DNA from: Tubiluchus corallicola
Lineage: Eukaryota > Priapulida > Priapulimorpha > Priapulimorphida > Tubiluchidae
Reading direction: 5' to 3'
DNA: 64,000 nucleotides
Assembly: GCA_030141605.1 (NCBI GenBank)
Contig: JAQGDQ010000033.1
Coordinates: 124,001-188,000, forward strand
This document shows positions 23,280 to 35,510 of this stretch, piece by piece. The position numbers and the translations under genes are program-made. The number at the start of each line of letters is the position of its first letter. Positions within the stretch are counted from its first letter, which is position 1. The notes under the pieces were generated by a model that saw only the letters and a list, made by a program, of their open reading frames with translations, made no database searches and was not told where the DNA came from.

Positions 23280-23825
23280 TTAATAAATAAATGTAAAACT
23301 ATAATTTTCACAATTTGTGCATTGAAATGCCATTGACTCTATGTCTAGAGTACTGAAGATGATACTGGTCATTGCAAATATCATACACAATCCATCTACC
23401 ATCTCCAATTTTATCCTGGCTTTCAGTCTTGTTTTGCACAAAACTAGCAAAAACCTACGTAAAAAATTTTGAACAAAGTCACCCATGATAGCAAAGCCAA
23501 CCCAGTGAATAAACCCCGTAATTTTCACAAAATAATTGTGAATTAAGGATTTAAACTTTACAAGGGTTGTTGGGGCAATCACCACAACAGGCAAATTATT
23601 CCAATCGTTCAGTAGTCTCAATGAATATTTAGGAATGTTGAGACGTGATCGCTCATTAAAACGTTTTAAACTATTGTCCTCCAGTTTTTGAATCAACAAC
23701 TAAATTAAAAAATTTCCAGGCATAATGTTTTTTCCTAGCCTGTATTTTGTAACCCTCAATAAGATCTCCATGATGTCTTCTTAATTCAAGTGTGGTCAAA
23801 TTGCAATATTTCAGTTTTTCTAAAT
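23280..23825 (-). mobile_element. 5'-truncated LINE, C-terminal end of the RT protein
   Basis: Minus-strand reading gives LTTLELRRHHGDLIEGYKI, then after a stop LNIPKYSLRLLNDWNNLP and a VKFKSLIHNYF segment. These are the conserved post-RT blocks of Jockey/CR1-type LINEs (lRRlRGDlievyKil ... vv..WNsLP..vv.a.svn.FK..ld.y). Stops and a frameshift show it is dead. No target duplication was found. Confidence 0.78.
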
Positions 23826-26799
23826 GTGTGAAACTTTGACAACCAAATAATTTTTATTCTTACTACCTAGAATTAATAAACATTCTAGTACAAAATACAG
23901 TAGGCACAGATTAATACTCACGGTTAGTAGACTCAATCGCTTAATTGACTCAAAAACGCCTGGAACGTGTCGCTTCTATTCAAATATACATAAAAACTAT
24001 CATTAATTGACTCAAATAACTCCACATGATTGACTCAATATTTTTCCTTCACCTACTTAAGATAAGATATTTGTATGTGCCCAAAGAGCCTTTCCTACTT
24101 TTATGTCATCTTTACTTCCCTTTTGTGCACTATGTATATAGAAACAATCATGTTAAGTACCGTTTTATTTGTAAGGAGGTACGTTTATCATGCGCTAATA
24201 CGCTAGCCTAGTGGTTTTCCTTTGAATCTGTTACCCGCTCGCCCACTGTTACCGAAAGAATTTCTGGAAGCTAAACATTTAATCACTTGCCTAGCGGTTT
24301 CCTTTTGTTCTTGTTATAACTCATGTCAAGAGTAAACGTCGTACAGCAAATAAGAGCAATGTAAGTGAGCAGACGATTCAGAACTGTCACGCACAACAAC
24401 AGATTTTCAACGTTTTTATAATTACGAGAACTATGTGGGCCAACTTCTTCGCGAGAAAATGAAGCAGCCGACTTTGAAGGAATTTTTGTAATTTTTGCAA
24501 ATAAACAGACTTTGAAAAGTCTGTGATTTAGACAAGTATACTTTTTGATTTATTGCTACTTCACTTATATAAATTAATATTTTAAAATACTTTTCCTAAT
24601 TTTTAATTGCACGAAGGAATTTAGGCATTAGTCATTACTTCGTTTCTAAAATTCATTAAAAACCTTTGCAGTGCATAGTAAGCAGATGACTCATACTTCT
24701 ATACCTGTAATACTACACCTATCGGTTAAATGGGTCAAAACGCGTCGGTCCCAAAGTGAGTCTATTATAGTATTAAGCGGCGCATACTGTAACATTATTC
24801 TACCTAGTATTACGACACTGTTTTACTGAAAACATTTTGAAATTAAATTATTCTAGTTTCTTACTCCTAGACCTTTCTATTTTAGCTACCAATAAATAAA
24901 AAAACAAAGCAAACGACAGACACCGCAAAAATCACATTCCCATCGCAAATTTCATGAACAGGCTGAGAGCAAAACGACTCTCGTTGACCTCGGCAGTAAC
25001 AGAAATCTTATTGTTTGTACTCACATAAAAGAGTCGTTAATTAAACAGCAGTGGGAACTTCTTTATCGTGAAGTTGAATTACTATAAGGACAAAAATGGG
25101 ATGCTAAATTTGGTCATTTTTTAAAATTCAGCTGGGGAACAAAGTAAAGTAAAAGTAAAAAGTTCTGGCGTATTATAAATAATACTGCGATATTATTGTG
25201 GAATGTATAATATTGTGACAAAGGTTTTATCCTTGTAACTTGGACTTGGAGGTGCAGCTAATATGCTTCGTATTTGAAAAGTTTAAATGATGCATAATGT
25301 AAGCCACAACTTTTTTCCCACAAGCATCAATTCTCCTATGTTAGTGTAACTGAACTTTAAATAACTATGGAAGTTTTTGCTGAATCAATCAAAGTGGTTT
25401 ATTTATGATATTGCAGCAATGATCAGGCTGAAATAACAACAACAAAATAATTACATATAATACTGCCATACCGCATAAGTACAAATATAAATGTTTCGAA
25501 TCATGCTAATTTAAGAATTGTTCCTTTAATCGCAAAAGTATAACTGCAAATAATATACCGTTCTAAATGTTAAACATCTGCTCGACACTGCATGGAGTTC
25601 TTATTGTTAAATGTGTTAAGAATTGCCTCGTGGCAAACAGCAATACGGGTGCTCTTCATATGGTGAAATCTTCAAGATCCTCTAAACTTTACATAGGTTT
25701 GCTTATTTTTGAGAACCAGAACATCAGATTTTCAGTAGTTATTACAGCTAGCAGCCTACGTATTATTGTTATGACACGTGTTACTGTTTTCTTAAAAATA
25801 ACCTGACAATAACAAAATAATATTAATATTTTGTATTCATTTATATATTTATTGTTTATGAAGATTCCAGAGTCTCTGCATATCAATACATAGACAGAAA
25901 GAAGTCATGCTGCATTTATTCCTGCAAAACTGCTTTAAATTGTTTAAGAATCTTCCTTGCATTCCATGTTAAAGATACTAGTACAAAAACTAAAGCACTA
26001 ATAACACATCACAGGTAAGACAGAATAAATTAAAATCAATAACAAAAATCAACCAACACCTATACCATTCAATTTAATGCAATGGTTAAATTTAACCTGT
26101 CCTGAAACATCAACCACCATTTAATTCATTTATGAAGTATTGATTGACATGATTGGTTGAAAGAAAAATCAAATAATTTCGAAGGCCTATAATTTCTCAA
26201 AAAAGAAACTGGCACATTCTTTTTTAATTGTTTTAGCTGGTGGTAGCTAAATTGCTTTCCATTTTAACAATATGCTGTTAACTCCGAACCAACGGGTCAA
26301 CTTGCAACTTTTTTTAACATTTTAAAACAAAAATTTAATAATATTTCACAATGGAGATAATGTGTAGTATTTTACAGACAGAGTTGTTGTGGTTAATTAA
26401 GACTGTTGTAAACTCCTATAAATGGTAATATCTTTGTTATACTGTACTTTTAGCAGTATATGTAGTTCATTCGATAATAGAGGATACGCACGCAAAAACT
26501 CGAAGCACGTTAACACAGCATATCTAGCTTGAATGTTATAAATAATTAGAATTTGCAAAATTTAACTGAACAATGTATAGTTCTAAGTAGTAATGCGGTC
26601 TGAAAATATAACACGTTGAGTAAAACTTGTACGTACGTGTACTGGGTACAAAAACTTAAATAAGTAAAATATATTTCAGAATTATTAGAAATTAATGCAT
26701 AATGCACTTTGTATAGTCATTCATTTTGTGTTTTCAGAAAGCACACAAATAATCAAGTAACTGGTTTCTATCACACTAAAATAAACATAATAGTTGAAA
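23826..26799. other. intergenic region, nothing recognised
   Basis: About 3 kb of AT-rich sequence. Two related segments beginning GCCTAGTGGTTTTCC (about 24208) and GCCTAGCGGTTTCC (about 24290) may be remnants of tRNA-like SINE heads. Neither completes a tRNA fold by eye. Confidence 0.35.
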
Positions 26800-27648
26800 T
26801 TAGTCTTCACTACCTGTAGTTAAGAGTTTAAGGCATTTTTGTAAGTTTTCAATGGCAGTTGTCGCATCTTCATATTGAATCGCACTTCCAGCAAATTTGC
26901 ACAGCTTTTGCGCTCTGGCAAAATCTGAGGGACCCAACTTTACACCCTCTAAAGGACTTGCAGTTTTTCTGGGTGCTGCAACTGGCTGCTGAGGTGTGTC
27001 GTTTGTAACCTGCGTTCCGCCTGGTATTCCGGAAACATCTGTCTGCGAAGGCTCAGAAGGTAAATATAAATCAATGTGTGGTTGGGATGAAGTTCCAGGT
27101 ACACCGCCTCCTGCTACTGGTATGTTAAATTCGTCATCTTCGCTATCAATTGGTCCAGGATGTGGTACTTCTCCATTTTTCAAACAATTATGTATGTAAG
27201 CAGCCTTCCATTTTGCATACTTGCGGTGATTTTCAATTTCATCTGTAAGTTCACCGAAATTCTGAAGGACATCAAACAGCATTCCAGCAGTGTAAAAAGA
27301 TTTTACAACATTCTTGTTAAAATGACATGCTCGATCTTCTGTATCTGCCCACAAAAACATTTTCAATGCATAATTTTCAACATGGGCTTGACCAACAACT
27401 TCACTACGAATTGACTCATTGTCCTGCAGCTGTTGCTTCATATTTTCCAGCAGGCTCATTAAACTTGATAAAAATGCATAACATTCTTTTGCTTTTGAGT
27501 TGATCTTCATGCCTAACTGCAGAGCATACAGTAAACAATAGTAAGTTATAACCAAATCACGTTTTTCATGTTCTGATGCAGTTTTTACGTAGTGCTGAAG
27601 TGGTTTGAATGTAGGTGGGATAGTTGGAAGATTAGCCATAGAAGCCAT
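26800..27648 (-). CDS. VTA1: vacuolar protein sorting-associated protein VTA1 (LIP5), intronless
   Basis: VTA1/LIP5 activates the AAA ATPase VPS4, which disassembles ESCRT-III during multivesicular body formation and membrane scission. One uninterrupted exon encodes 282 residues (human about 307). Residues 8-165 form the tandem-MIT N-terminal domain (PPTFKPLQHYVKTASEHEKR, then a CHFNKNVVKSFYTAGMLFDV block). Residues 165-235 are a Pro/Gly/Ser-rich linker. Residues 238-282 are the C-terminal VPS4-binding and dimerisation domain (GPSDFARAQKLCKFAGSAIQ, then YEDATTAIENLQ and LKLLTTG). No frame damage is visible. A single exon is unusual for this gene in animals and could reflect lineage-specific intron loss or a retrocopy that became the working gene. 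No poly(A) remnant or target duplication was seen next to it. Confidence 0.95.
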   Translation of the reverse strand: MASMANLPTIPPTFKPLQHYVKTASEHEKRDLVITYYCLLYALQLGMKINSKAKECYAFLSSLMSLLENMKQQLQDNESIRSEVVGQAHVENYALKMFLWADTEDRACHFNKNVVKSFYTAGMLFDVLQNFGELTDEIENHRKYAKWKAAYIHNCLKNGEVPHPGPIDSEDDEFNIPVAGGGVPGTSSQPHIDLYLPSEPSQTDVSGIPGGTQVTNDTPQQPVAAPRKTASPLEGVKLGPSDFARAQKLCKFAGSAIQYEDATTAIENLQKCLKLLTTGSED

Positions 27649-28967
27649 TTTAATCTATTATAGTTTTATATAATCTGTCACAATCACTAACGCACAGTTA
27701 TAGAAACCAGGCACTATATATATATATATAATATACAGCCGAATACATCACCAACACATTTGGGACCCTGAAACAATCAAACAAAATTAATTTTCTGAAT
27801 CAATTGCACTATACAATACATTATTTATTATTACTTAACATTACAGTGTACCGTAATAATTGGTGTCACAATAAATAAATCTAAATCTAATCCTTATACA
27901 CAGTATTAGTTTTTGTTCCAAACGGTAGCTTACATTAAGTTATATTAATGCTATATTAAGTTATGCTATTTATTTTCACTTAGGAAGTGAGTCATATAAA
28001 CATGTGCAATGCCACATGCATATAAAACCAAGAATATCTGTGTGTAAGGATGGTGAGGCTTCCGTGTTCATAAATATTTAAATAATAATATCTTATTATA
28101 TGGAACTCTTTTGGGGCGTGCATTCTCTGCTGTGCTTGCTCGCAATTTTTCAAGCGATTGGCTCTGTTTTGCACTCTAATCGAGCTTTTTTCTCAGTCTG
28201 GACGTGATGTTAACAGATAATGATGCCCACAAAGTTTGTCACAGGGAAATATACAGATTAATTAGAAGAATAGAGCAGTATCCAGCAGCTGAATAGCATC
28301 CAGTTGTTTTATCAATGTAATAAAAGGCCTTTATGTACGTTTTAAACAAGCTTTGCTGTATATATTCTTGCCATCTACACAATACCAACAACCAGTGCTT
28401 AAAGTGTATTTATTTAGGTAAGGGTCTCATGGTGAACAGAACAAGAAAAAGAAACAGCCAGGTCTGTGAGAGCGCTGTGAGCTGCCACCAGTGGGGTCTG
28501 GAGCTTAGATTTTCTTTGGCTGTAATGGCTGAAAAAAGGTCAGTTTTGTAAGCCATTTTTCAAATGTCCTTTGCCATTAAGGATACAAAATTTAGCTGAA
28601 CAGCAATTACTTTTTAATCAGTGAATTAAATAGTTTTCATCCACTAGCTTTTATACTTTACCCTGTATAAGTCTTGGCCTATTCAAACAGTTTAACCGTG
28701 AACTGAGCAAACAAAAGACAGCAAGGTGCACTAGCTCCAATTTACTTATTGATATACTTGTGCCAAAGACAATCACATGGCTCATGCCAACTATTACAGC
28801 TAAATTTTGTTGCACCTAACTTTTCAAGTCTAAAGTAAAATAGATTACTAGATGATAAAATGAGTTAACTCATTCTTCTTGTGCACAACTTTTCAAGAAA
28901 TGTTTTTTCCTGAAAAGTTGCAACAAAAATGATGTACCCACTGCTATCGTCCACAGTTCAATTTTGG
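27649..28967. other. intergenic region upstream of VTA1
   Basis: Contains a short (TA)n run at about 27717-27735 and no recognisable gene. Confidence 0.4.
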
Positions 28968-29552
28968 TCAAATGTGAATCTTTTAGTTTTTTATAAAAAC
29001 AAATGGTAAATATATTGGACTTTTATAGTCTAGCATCGAATTATCAAGAAACTGTCCAAAAATACTAAAAATTTAATTTTATGACCCCTTGCCCTCTTTT
29101 CTAATTAGAAACTAGCACTGCAATTGTAAAAAAAAAACTTGTGTTATCAAACTCCGGTAGTAGCTCGTGGAATCTGTCATTTTGCTTCTGGTATTTTCAG
29201 TTGACAACACCCGATCTTCGTCGGGAAGAGCCATCTACTGGATATAAACATAACTTCAATGTGTTTTTGCAAAGTCCACAGCATCCACACTTTCGTACGG
29301 TTGCTAAGTGTTTTGTAAAGAAGCGACAAAAAACAATGGCTGACTTTAACAGCGATATTCTCAAGATTATGTTTTTCAGTGCATAGCATGCACTTCAACT
29401 TCAACGTGGAATATCTCAGCTTAGAAATAACATAGAACGATGAGCTTGGTATCAAAATGATCTTTACGAAAAGGAGATTCAGGATATGTGAATAGCTAGA
29501 AAAGGTTAATTGCCGACTTATGGATGATTTTGCTATGCAAGCACACATTTGA
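28968..29552 (+). mobile_element. interspersed repeat family R2, copy 1 (short TIR)
   Basis: The sequence aligns along its length with 58658-59140 and, in reverse, with 47795-49090. It starts TCAAATGTG and ends CACACATTTGA, giving short inverted termini. Shared landmarks include TTTTTATAAAAACAAATG, AGATCTTCGTC-like and TCTCAGCTTAGAAATAAC segments. There is no coding capacity. Target duplication is unclear, so class is uncertain. Confidence 0.75.
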
Positions 29553-29849
29553 TGAACTTTAGGAATTTTAAAGTTTGTCTAACCTCGAATTGCTAATGCA
29601 TAGTTTTAAGGTACGCCGGTAGGGTAAACACTTTGTGACATTGGTACAGTAATATTAAATCTTAAAGAGAATAAGAGGCCATCAAATTTATTTATTGCTC
29701 GAATTCTTTGCAATTTCTAATTCCATTCACTTCAACTGTATCGTAGTGCCGCAATGTAATTGGTAAGCAAGTAATGCTACCAAAATAGTAAAAGAAATTC
29801 GAACAGCAAACAAAAGTACCAAGAATCATGTTAAAATCACAAGGCGATT

Positions 29850-30455
29850 AACATCAAAACTCACTCAATCAACAAATCCAAGAAATCCTAATCTTTCTTC
29901 AAAATCTCATTCCATCTGTTGTAGGCATTGAGGTATCAACATTTATCAGAGTATTCCACATTCTTCTATCTGCAGCTAACAGCGTTAAGTTCTTCTACTC
30001 CAGAAGATAGATTTGGTTGAAGTTGCTGAACATCCTTATTTATCTTAGCTATCCAAGTTGTTTTTAGGTTTACCGGGTGGTTTTTGCAAGGTTTTAAATC
30101 TTCCTTTAAAGCAATTCTTACTGGTGCTTCCTTTAGTAATCTTAGAAGATAAACCTAGCCATCTTAATCTTCGGATCTTGACTTTTGAACGCCAATAAAG
30201 TTTGTAGATATGTATGGCCATCTTATCTTTAAAACTTTTTTAAGAAGACTTCTATGAAATGTCAATCAGCTTTTCTTGAGTAATCGTTAAACCCCAAGTT
30301 TCACTGTTGTACATAAATATGCACGTAGCACAATAAGCATTAAATAATCAAGGTCTTACGTTAATACTTAATTTCTTGCTAATTAATACATTCTTGTGCT
30401 TTCTGCTTTTAATGTCATCTTCGGTGCTGCACAGTATCAAACTCGAGACGTCAAC
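29850..30455 (-). mobile_element. LINE relic, C-terminal RT region
   Basis: Across frames the minus strand reads like MYNSETWGLTITQEK, then LLKKVLKIRWPYISTNF, GWVYLLRLLKEAPVRIALK and KPCKNHPVNLKTTWIAKINK. These match the order of blocks after the RT of RTE/Nimb-like LINEs (Y.seTW.lt...k.i..fhrr.LRkil.irWp..isN ... WlGHvlRm ... GRPk..W...i..D). Multiple frameshifts show it is a fossil. Confidence 0.7.
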
Positions 30456-31388
30456 AAAATTTATCAATGTTGGGCGCCGAGTAATTCACTAGCCGAAGTA
30501 GGACAATTGGCGTACATCGGTTAGCCCAAGTAGGACACTAGAGACAGGTTGCGAATTGAGTCGTTAATTCGTAATTTTTTTGGTCGTAATACAGAGAAAA
30601 TTACTGCACTTGCTCTAAGCATTCTAGGAAACTGTTGCATGGACAGTGAAACTCGAATCGAAGTAAGCATCATGTGAAGAAACACTTTCTTACATTTCAT
30701 CAGTTTAGCTTTGCTGGAAAATGCTTTGATCTCATATTCACTTGCCATACTAGTTAGTAAGTAAGTAAGTTTATTAGTTTATCACCATTTTTAAAATAGA
30801 AAAATACATAACTAAGAGATTTATAAATCTATACAACATACAATAATATTACAAAGTGCAAAAGTAATTATTGATTAGTGGTGAAAGGATGGCGAAAGAA
30901 CTATAAGTTATCGAGGTTAGCCACCCTCTCAGGATTGTTACTAGTATAATTAATTAGTTAATGCGCATGTACCAGGTAATTAAAAATTATCAGATTTTGC
31001 ATTTAAGACGAATGAAAATTGAATTATTATATGAATGTGTTAGTTTATAATAAAATACTGTTCAATAATGGGAAAGAAGAGACACACGTGACTATCTTTA
31101 AATAATAATTTAACCATTACGCACTTAAAATTAAGGTTATGAGGACCTACAACCAAAGGAAGAAAAAAAAATTAATTTTCCACTTGTAGCTAGCAAAAGT
31201 GGATAAACATATATGTTTAGTCATGAAAAAAAGAGTTGAAAGAAAAGTATCGCAACATTCTTTAGGATTAGCGTTCATTATTGCATGATATTAAAGTCTA
31301 AAGATATACAAAAGGTGTACCTTACCTCCATAACATACATTTGAGCTGCAATGCATACTGAAGAATTTGTACAGCGTGACGCAAATTA

Positions 31389-31392
<4 letters not shown>

Positions 31393-31427
<35 letters not shown>
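31393..31427. repeat. (TA)n microsatellite
   Basis: An alternating TA tract of about 35 bp inside the LINE 3' region. Confidence 0.9.
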
Positions 31428-31431
<4 letters not shown>

Positions 31432-31693
31432 AATATAAATGAGGCATTGTAATAACCGGGATTCACTGTGAATTGCTCATTAGTATTTAATTTATATAGT
31501 ATTTAGTAGTGACGGTAGCATCGGTTGAGATTATTAGTGAATTTAAGTTACACATAATAGAAAAACTTATTAGAAATAACAGAGTTAGCTCAACTACAAG
31601 GATTTCAACTTAAATGGAAGTAAGGAAAATAGTAGTTATTTAAATTATAGTTAGTTTAGCCAAAATTTACACTACTTTTAGCATATCATAGAT

Positions 31694-34600
31694 CTACAAA
31701 GATGAGTACAGAGATATTAATTTATCTTTATATTTACTGATAAGAAAATAAATTGATTTGTTTTTAATTTCTTGGGGAATAGAGTTCCTGATATGGGGGC
31801 CTTGATATTTAAGATAGCACTGGGCTTTGTTTGTATTATATCTTACTACACTCATACTGTTATTTGAGGCAAAACGAGTTTGATAATTGTGTAAAGCAGA
31901 AGATTCGCTCATGTATCCGTTAAACAGTTTTTGGCAGATCTCCATGTAAGTATTCCATACTCTAAATAAGGGAATACTAGACCATAGTATACTAATTTGA
32001 GTGTTGGAATATCTAAGTAGTGCCTAAGTTTAAAGAATATGCCAGCAAATTCAGCAATTTTACTTATTTTATATGTTAAGTGTTGAATATGTGAGTTCCA
32101 GTTTAACTTGTCATCAATGTGGATCCCTAAATATTTAATTTCATTTGATCGATCTATGTTAATATTGTTAAGTTTAATTCGGAAATTATTTACACCATTA
32201 TTTGCTCTGTGATTGGTAAAGAGAATAAACTTAGTTTTTTGATAATTGAGTGTTAATTTGTTTGCCTTTAGCCAGGTGTCAGTTTTGACAAGTTGGTCAT
32301 TAACAGTGTTTTCTAAATTTTTGATATTAGATGCGGCCATGAATAAGTTTGTATCATCTGCAAACACGCGCGTTTGAAGGCTAGAGCAGGTTGGTAGGTC
32401 ATTTACATAGAGTAAAATAATAAGGTTAAGCCTTGAGGGACCCCACATGTAATATTACACATTTTTGATTCAGTAGTTCCCATAGCAGTAAACTGTTTAC
32501 GATTGGAGAGATATGATCTAAAGAAGTTAAGTGCGTGTCATTTTATTTAGTTTGTCAATTAGTATACTATGTTGTACTGTATCAAAAGCTTTTTGTAAAT
32601 CTATAAAAATGCCACAGGTATACAATTTCTTATCCATGTTATCCAATATTCTGTCATTAACTCAGATGTGGCCAGGGCAGTCGAGTAGGTTTTGCGAATT
32701 GAAAATCTGTTAGTATCCTAAATTTAGTCAAAAAAATATTTAAACGATTATATATTAGTTTCTCGAAAATTTTGGCAAATGTGGAAAGTAGTGAAATGGG
32801 TCTGTAATTGCTCAAGTCATTAGATGAGTCAGATTTAAATATTGGTATAACTTTAGCTATTTTAAGTGCGCAAGAAAAGCAGCTTCAGTGATTGATTTGT
32901 TAAAGAGATCAGTCAGTATTGGAGCTAATGTCAGTTTGGCTAATTTGTAGTAGTACATTTGTATCTCATCAGGTCCCGGTGATTTATTGCTATTGAGATT
33001 CTTAAGTTCATTCAGAGTTTCTTGCACCAGAATAGGGTTAAAGAAAAACAATTTCTGAGCAGGATTATGTAGAAAGTCATTATGGTTTAGTTCGTTAGTT
33101 AGTTCGATTTTGGCAGCTAAATTGGCTCCAATTCTAGTAAAGTGATTATTAAGGATCTCACATATAACAGCTTCATTGTTTCTTTTAATACCGTTAATTT
33201 TTATTTTATTGGGCAGAATGGTAGCTTTATTTTTACGATTAGCTAAATCGTTAATAGTGGTCCATATCTTTCTTATGTTATTTTTATTATTTAGCAACAA
33301 TTTCTGGTAGTATTGCTTTTTAGCTTTTTCCTTTGTATGGTTTAATATATTCGAATAAGTTTTATGGTAATTTTGCTTATACAGACTATTAGAAAATTTG
33401 TGTGATTTGTACAGTTTACTTCTGATTTTTATTGATTTTAACAAACCTGGTGTTATCCATGGTTTTTTGTAAGTTCGTGTTTGTTTCCTAGATAGGGTTT
33501 TGTAATGGCAAGTGTTTGTTTGTAATCCTTTTAAAAGTTTCATAAAATATGTTAAATGCTTCATTGGAATATAAGTTGGAGAAATCAGTAGTATTTAAGG
33601 CTTCGTGCAGCTCAAGCGCATAGTTCTCTTTAACGAGTTAGTTTTATCCCTGATTGTAACCTTGTGAAATTTCCTATTGACTAAAGACTTTTTAATTATT
33701 GCAAAAACAGGAAGATGGTCAGCAACTTCGTAAAGTATTATGCCCGACGTTATGGGGTTAGTCAAGTCATTGCTGTATATATGATCAATTAATGTTTGAG
33801 ATTTACTAGTTATTCTTGTAGGTTTGGTAATTAACGGGATGAAGCAGTTGGCATAAATCATTGAGAGGTAGTTAGTTATATAGATTTTATTTTCATGATG
33901 AAGCAGATTTATATTGAAGTCACCACAGACAGCTTACCAGATTCATTGATTTTGTTTAATGTTATATCTAATTGTTCTTGAAAAGTTGGTACGTCTGTGT
34001 TTGGATGCCTATAAATGACTCCAAGTACAATATTTTTGGATTTTGTTTCGATTTTTAGCCAACAATTTTCAGCATGCACTTTTGTAGTGTTTGAGTGTGT
34101 ATTTATATTGTATTTGGTGGGCAGGACTAAAAATTATTTTTTCATTAATATATATTCCAACACCTCCTGCATTAGTTATTGAATTCTAATGGAGAAATGT
34201 ATAGCCTGGAATACTACATAGGAAGTGTCGATTACTTGATAATCTGGTCTCAGAGACTGCAATCAGGTCAGGCCATGATTGAAAGTTATACAATATATCT
34301 AAGAGATTACTAAAATGTTTATTTAAACTACTTAGATTAATATGGATCATTGATAAATCATTGGGGTTTATTTTATATATGGGGTCAGATTCTAGTTGAC
34401 ATAATTTGACATACTTGCTATCATACTGAATTGTGAAGTGATCTAGATCATTGTCCTCATTAGTGTCACACAGAAGAGCAGAATAGTTGAGTGAAGGTAG
34501 ATTAGTAAGATTTGCTAGTTTTGAATGGTCACCGAGTGCGTAACACAGTTCATCTTTATTCAAACTTTGGAATGGTAGTATGTTGTTAATACACTGCAAA

Positions 34601-34779
34601 CAATAAAAAGGCTCGTTAGTATTAGTTAGCATAGCAAACTCATCATTAGCTAGCAACGTGAATTTTTTGTGAATCGAATTATTACAGATACCACAAAAAA
34701 CTGCACATTGGTTATTTCGGCAAGGTTTTCTACATTGAACACACAAAAATTTTGTAGCCATGTTGAAATAAAAGCTCAA
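31694..34779 (-). pseudogene. LINE ORF2: PHD-like finger, endonuclease and reverse transcriptase, broken
   Basis: The N-terminal part has a C4HC3-like pattern (CVQC, CGIC, IHKK, CLQC) before the apurinic-like endonuclease start (LSMIHINLSSL ... WPDLIAVSETRLSS). Endonuclease and RT signatures follow with breaks: SDLTNP...ADHLPVF, NKSPGPDE, AFDTVQHSIL, LYVNDLP, FADDTNLF and KYLGIHIDDKLNW. The catalytic FADD is intact, but at least four disruptions across the frame make it non-functional. The PHD-like finger suggests a LINE lineage that carries chromatin-reader-type fingers. Confidence 0.85.
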
Positions 34780-34894
34780 GGGTATTTATATTCATAGTTT
34801 ATACGGTCAATCAACACACATGTTAGTTGGCACATTTTACTTAAATTTGTCAATATCAGCTTCAGATTCAATTTCAATGGACTGACTTTCCTCA

Positions 34895-35510
34895 CTAGTT
34901 TTTAGAAAGATTCTTCCTTGAGAAGTCCATAATGATTTGTACTTTTTGTTTCTCTTTACTACTAAACACTTGTTTGAACAAATCTTTTCTAGATCGGGTT
35001 AAGCACTCATTAATAAAAATTTTTCCATTCTTAGGAATACCTAATTTATGTACATCTGGTGTTTTCATGCGCCTCTTATAGAATAAGTCTCTCATTGTTC
35101 GCTTGATGAACTACACTATAATGGGATTATCACCTTTTGATGGAAGCATACAATGTGACACACTGATATCGTTGCAGGAAACATTTACTCCCTTTAGGCT
35201 CTCAAGCTTGGTAACGATGTCATCTGTATGTTTTTTATCTATTGTGGGCACACCGTCTATAATCAGACAACCTCGGCGAGTGTATTGTTCTAGTGTATCA
35301 AAGTTTAATTGAGTTTGTTGTAATTTCGAAGTAGCCTCTGTTAGAGTCCTTTGTAAAGCATGATTCTCGTTTTCATTTCTGCTAGTTCTTTTTTATTTGA
35401 TCATTATCGCTTTTTATATCTTCGTATTGGGCTGATATGAACTGTTGGCTTGATGTAAGTGTATCAAGTTCTTTGCATATGTTTGTGTTAAGCATGCTAG
35501 CACCGTCCGT
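34895..35510 (-). pseudogene. LINE ORF1 relic
   Basis: Minus-strand reading across two frames gives YTRRGCLIIDGVP, then VTKLESLKGVNVS, LPSKGDNPIIV, and finally KLGIPKNGKIFINECLTRSR. This order (coiled-coil end, RRM-like R.nleI.GiP core, then a basic KN.KI.INE.LT...K.LF C-terminal domain) is typical of LINE ORF1 proteins. A frameshift lies at about 35100. Confidence 0.7.

Larger units (their letters stand above)
30750..35505 (-). mobile_element. near-full-length LINE (Jockey/CR1-like), inactivated
   Basis: About 4.75 kb on the minus strand contains, in order, an ORF1-like region (35510-34895), a PHD-like zinc finger and endonuclease start (34779-34186), the endonuclease end with DHLPVF (33861-33595), the RT N-terminal part with NKSPGPDEIQ (33564-32857), RT motif A FIDLQKAFDTVQHSILIDKL (about 32625-32545), RT motif FADDTNLF (32448-31909) and the C-terminal blocks (31945-31694). 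The 3' end is a short (ACTT)n tail. Several frameshifts and stops separate these pieces. Flanks CATACTAG and CATGCTAG could be an imperfect target duplication. Confidence 0.88.

Noticed and set aside
24200-24330. Possible tRNA genes (GCCTAGTGGTT-type A boxes)
   Set aside because: No complete cloverleaf or B box could be drawn.
26996-27414. Plus-strand open frames over VTA1
   Set aside because: They are antisense shadows of the clearly conserved VTA1 frame.
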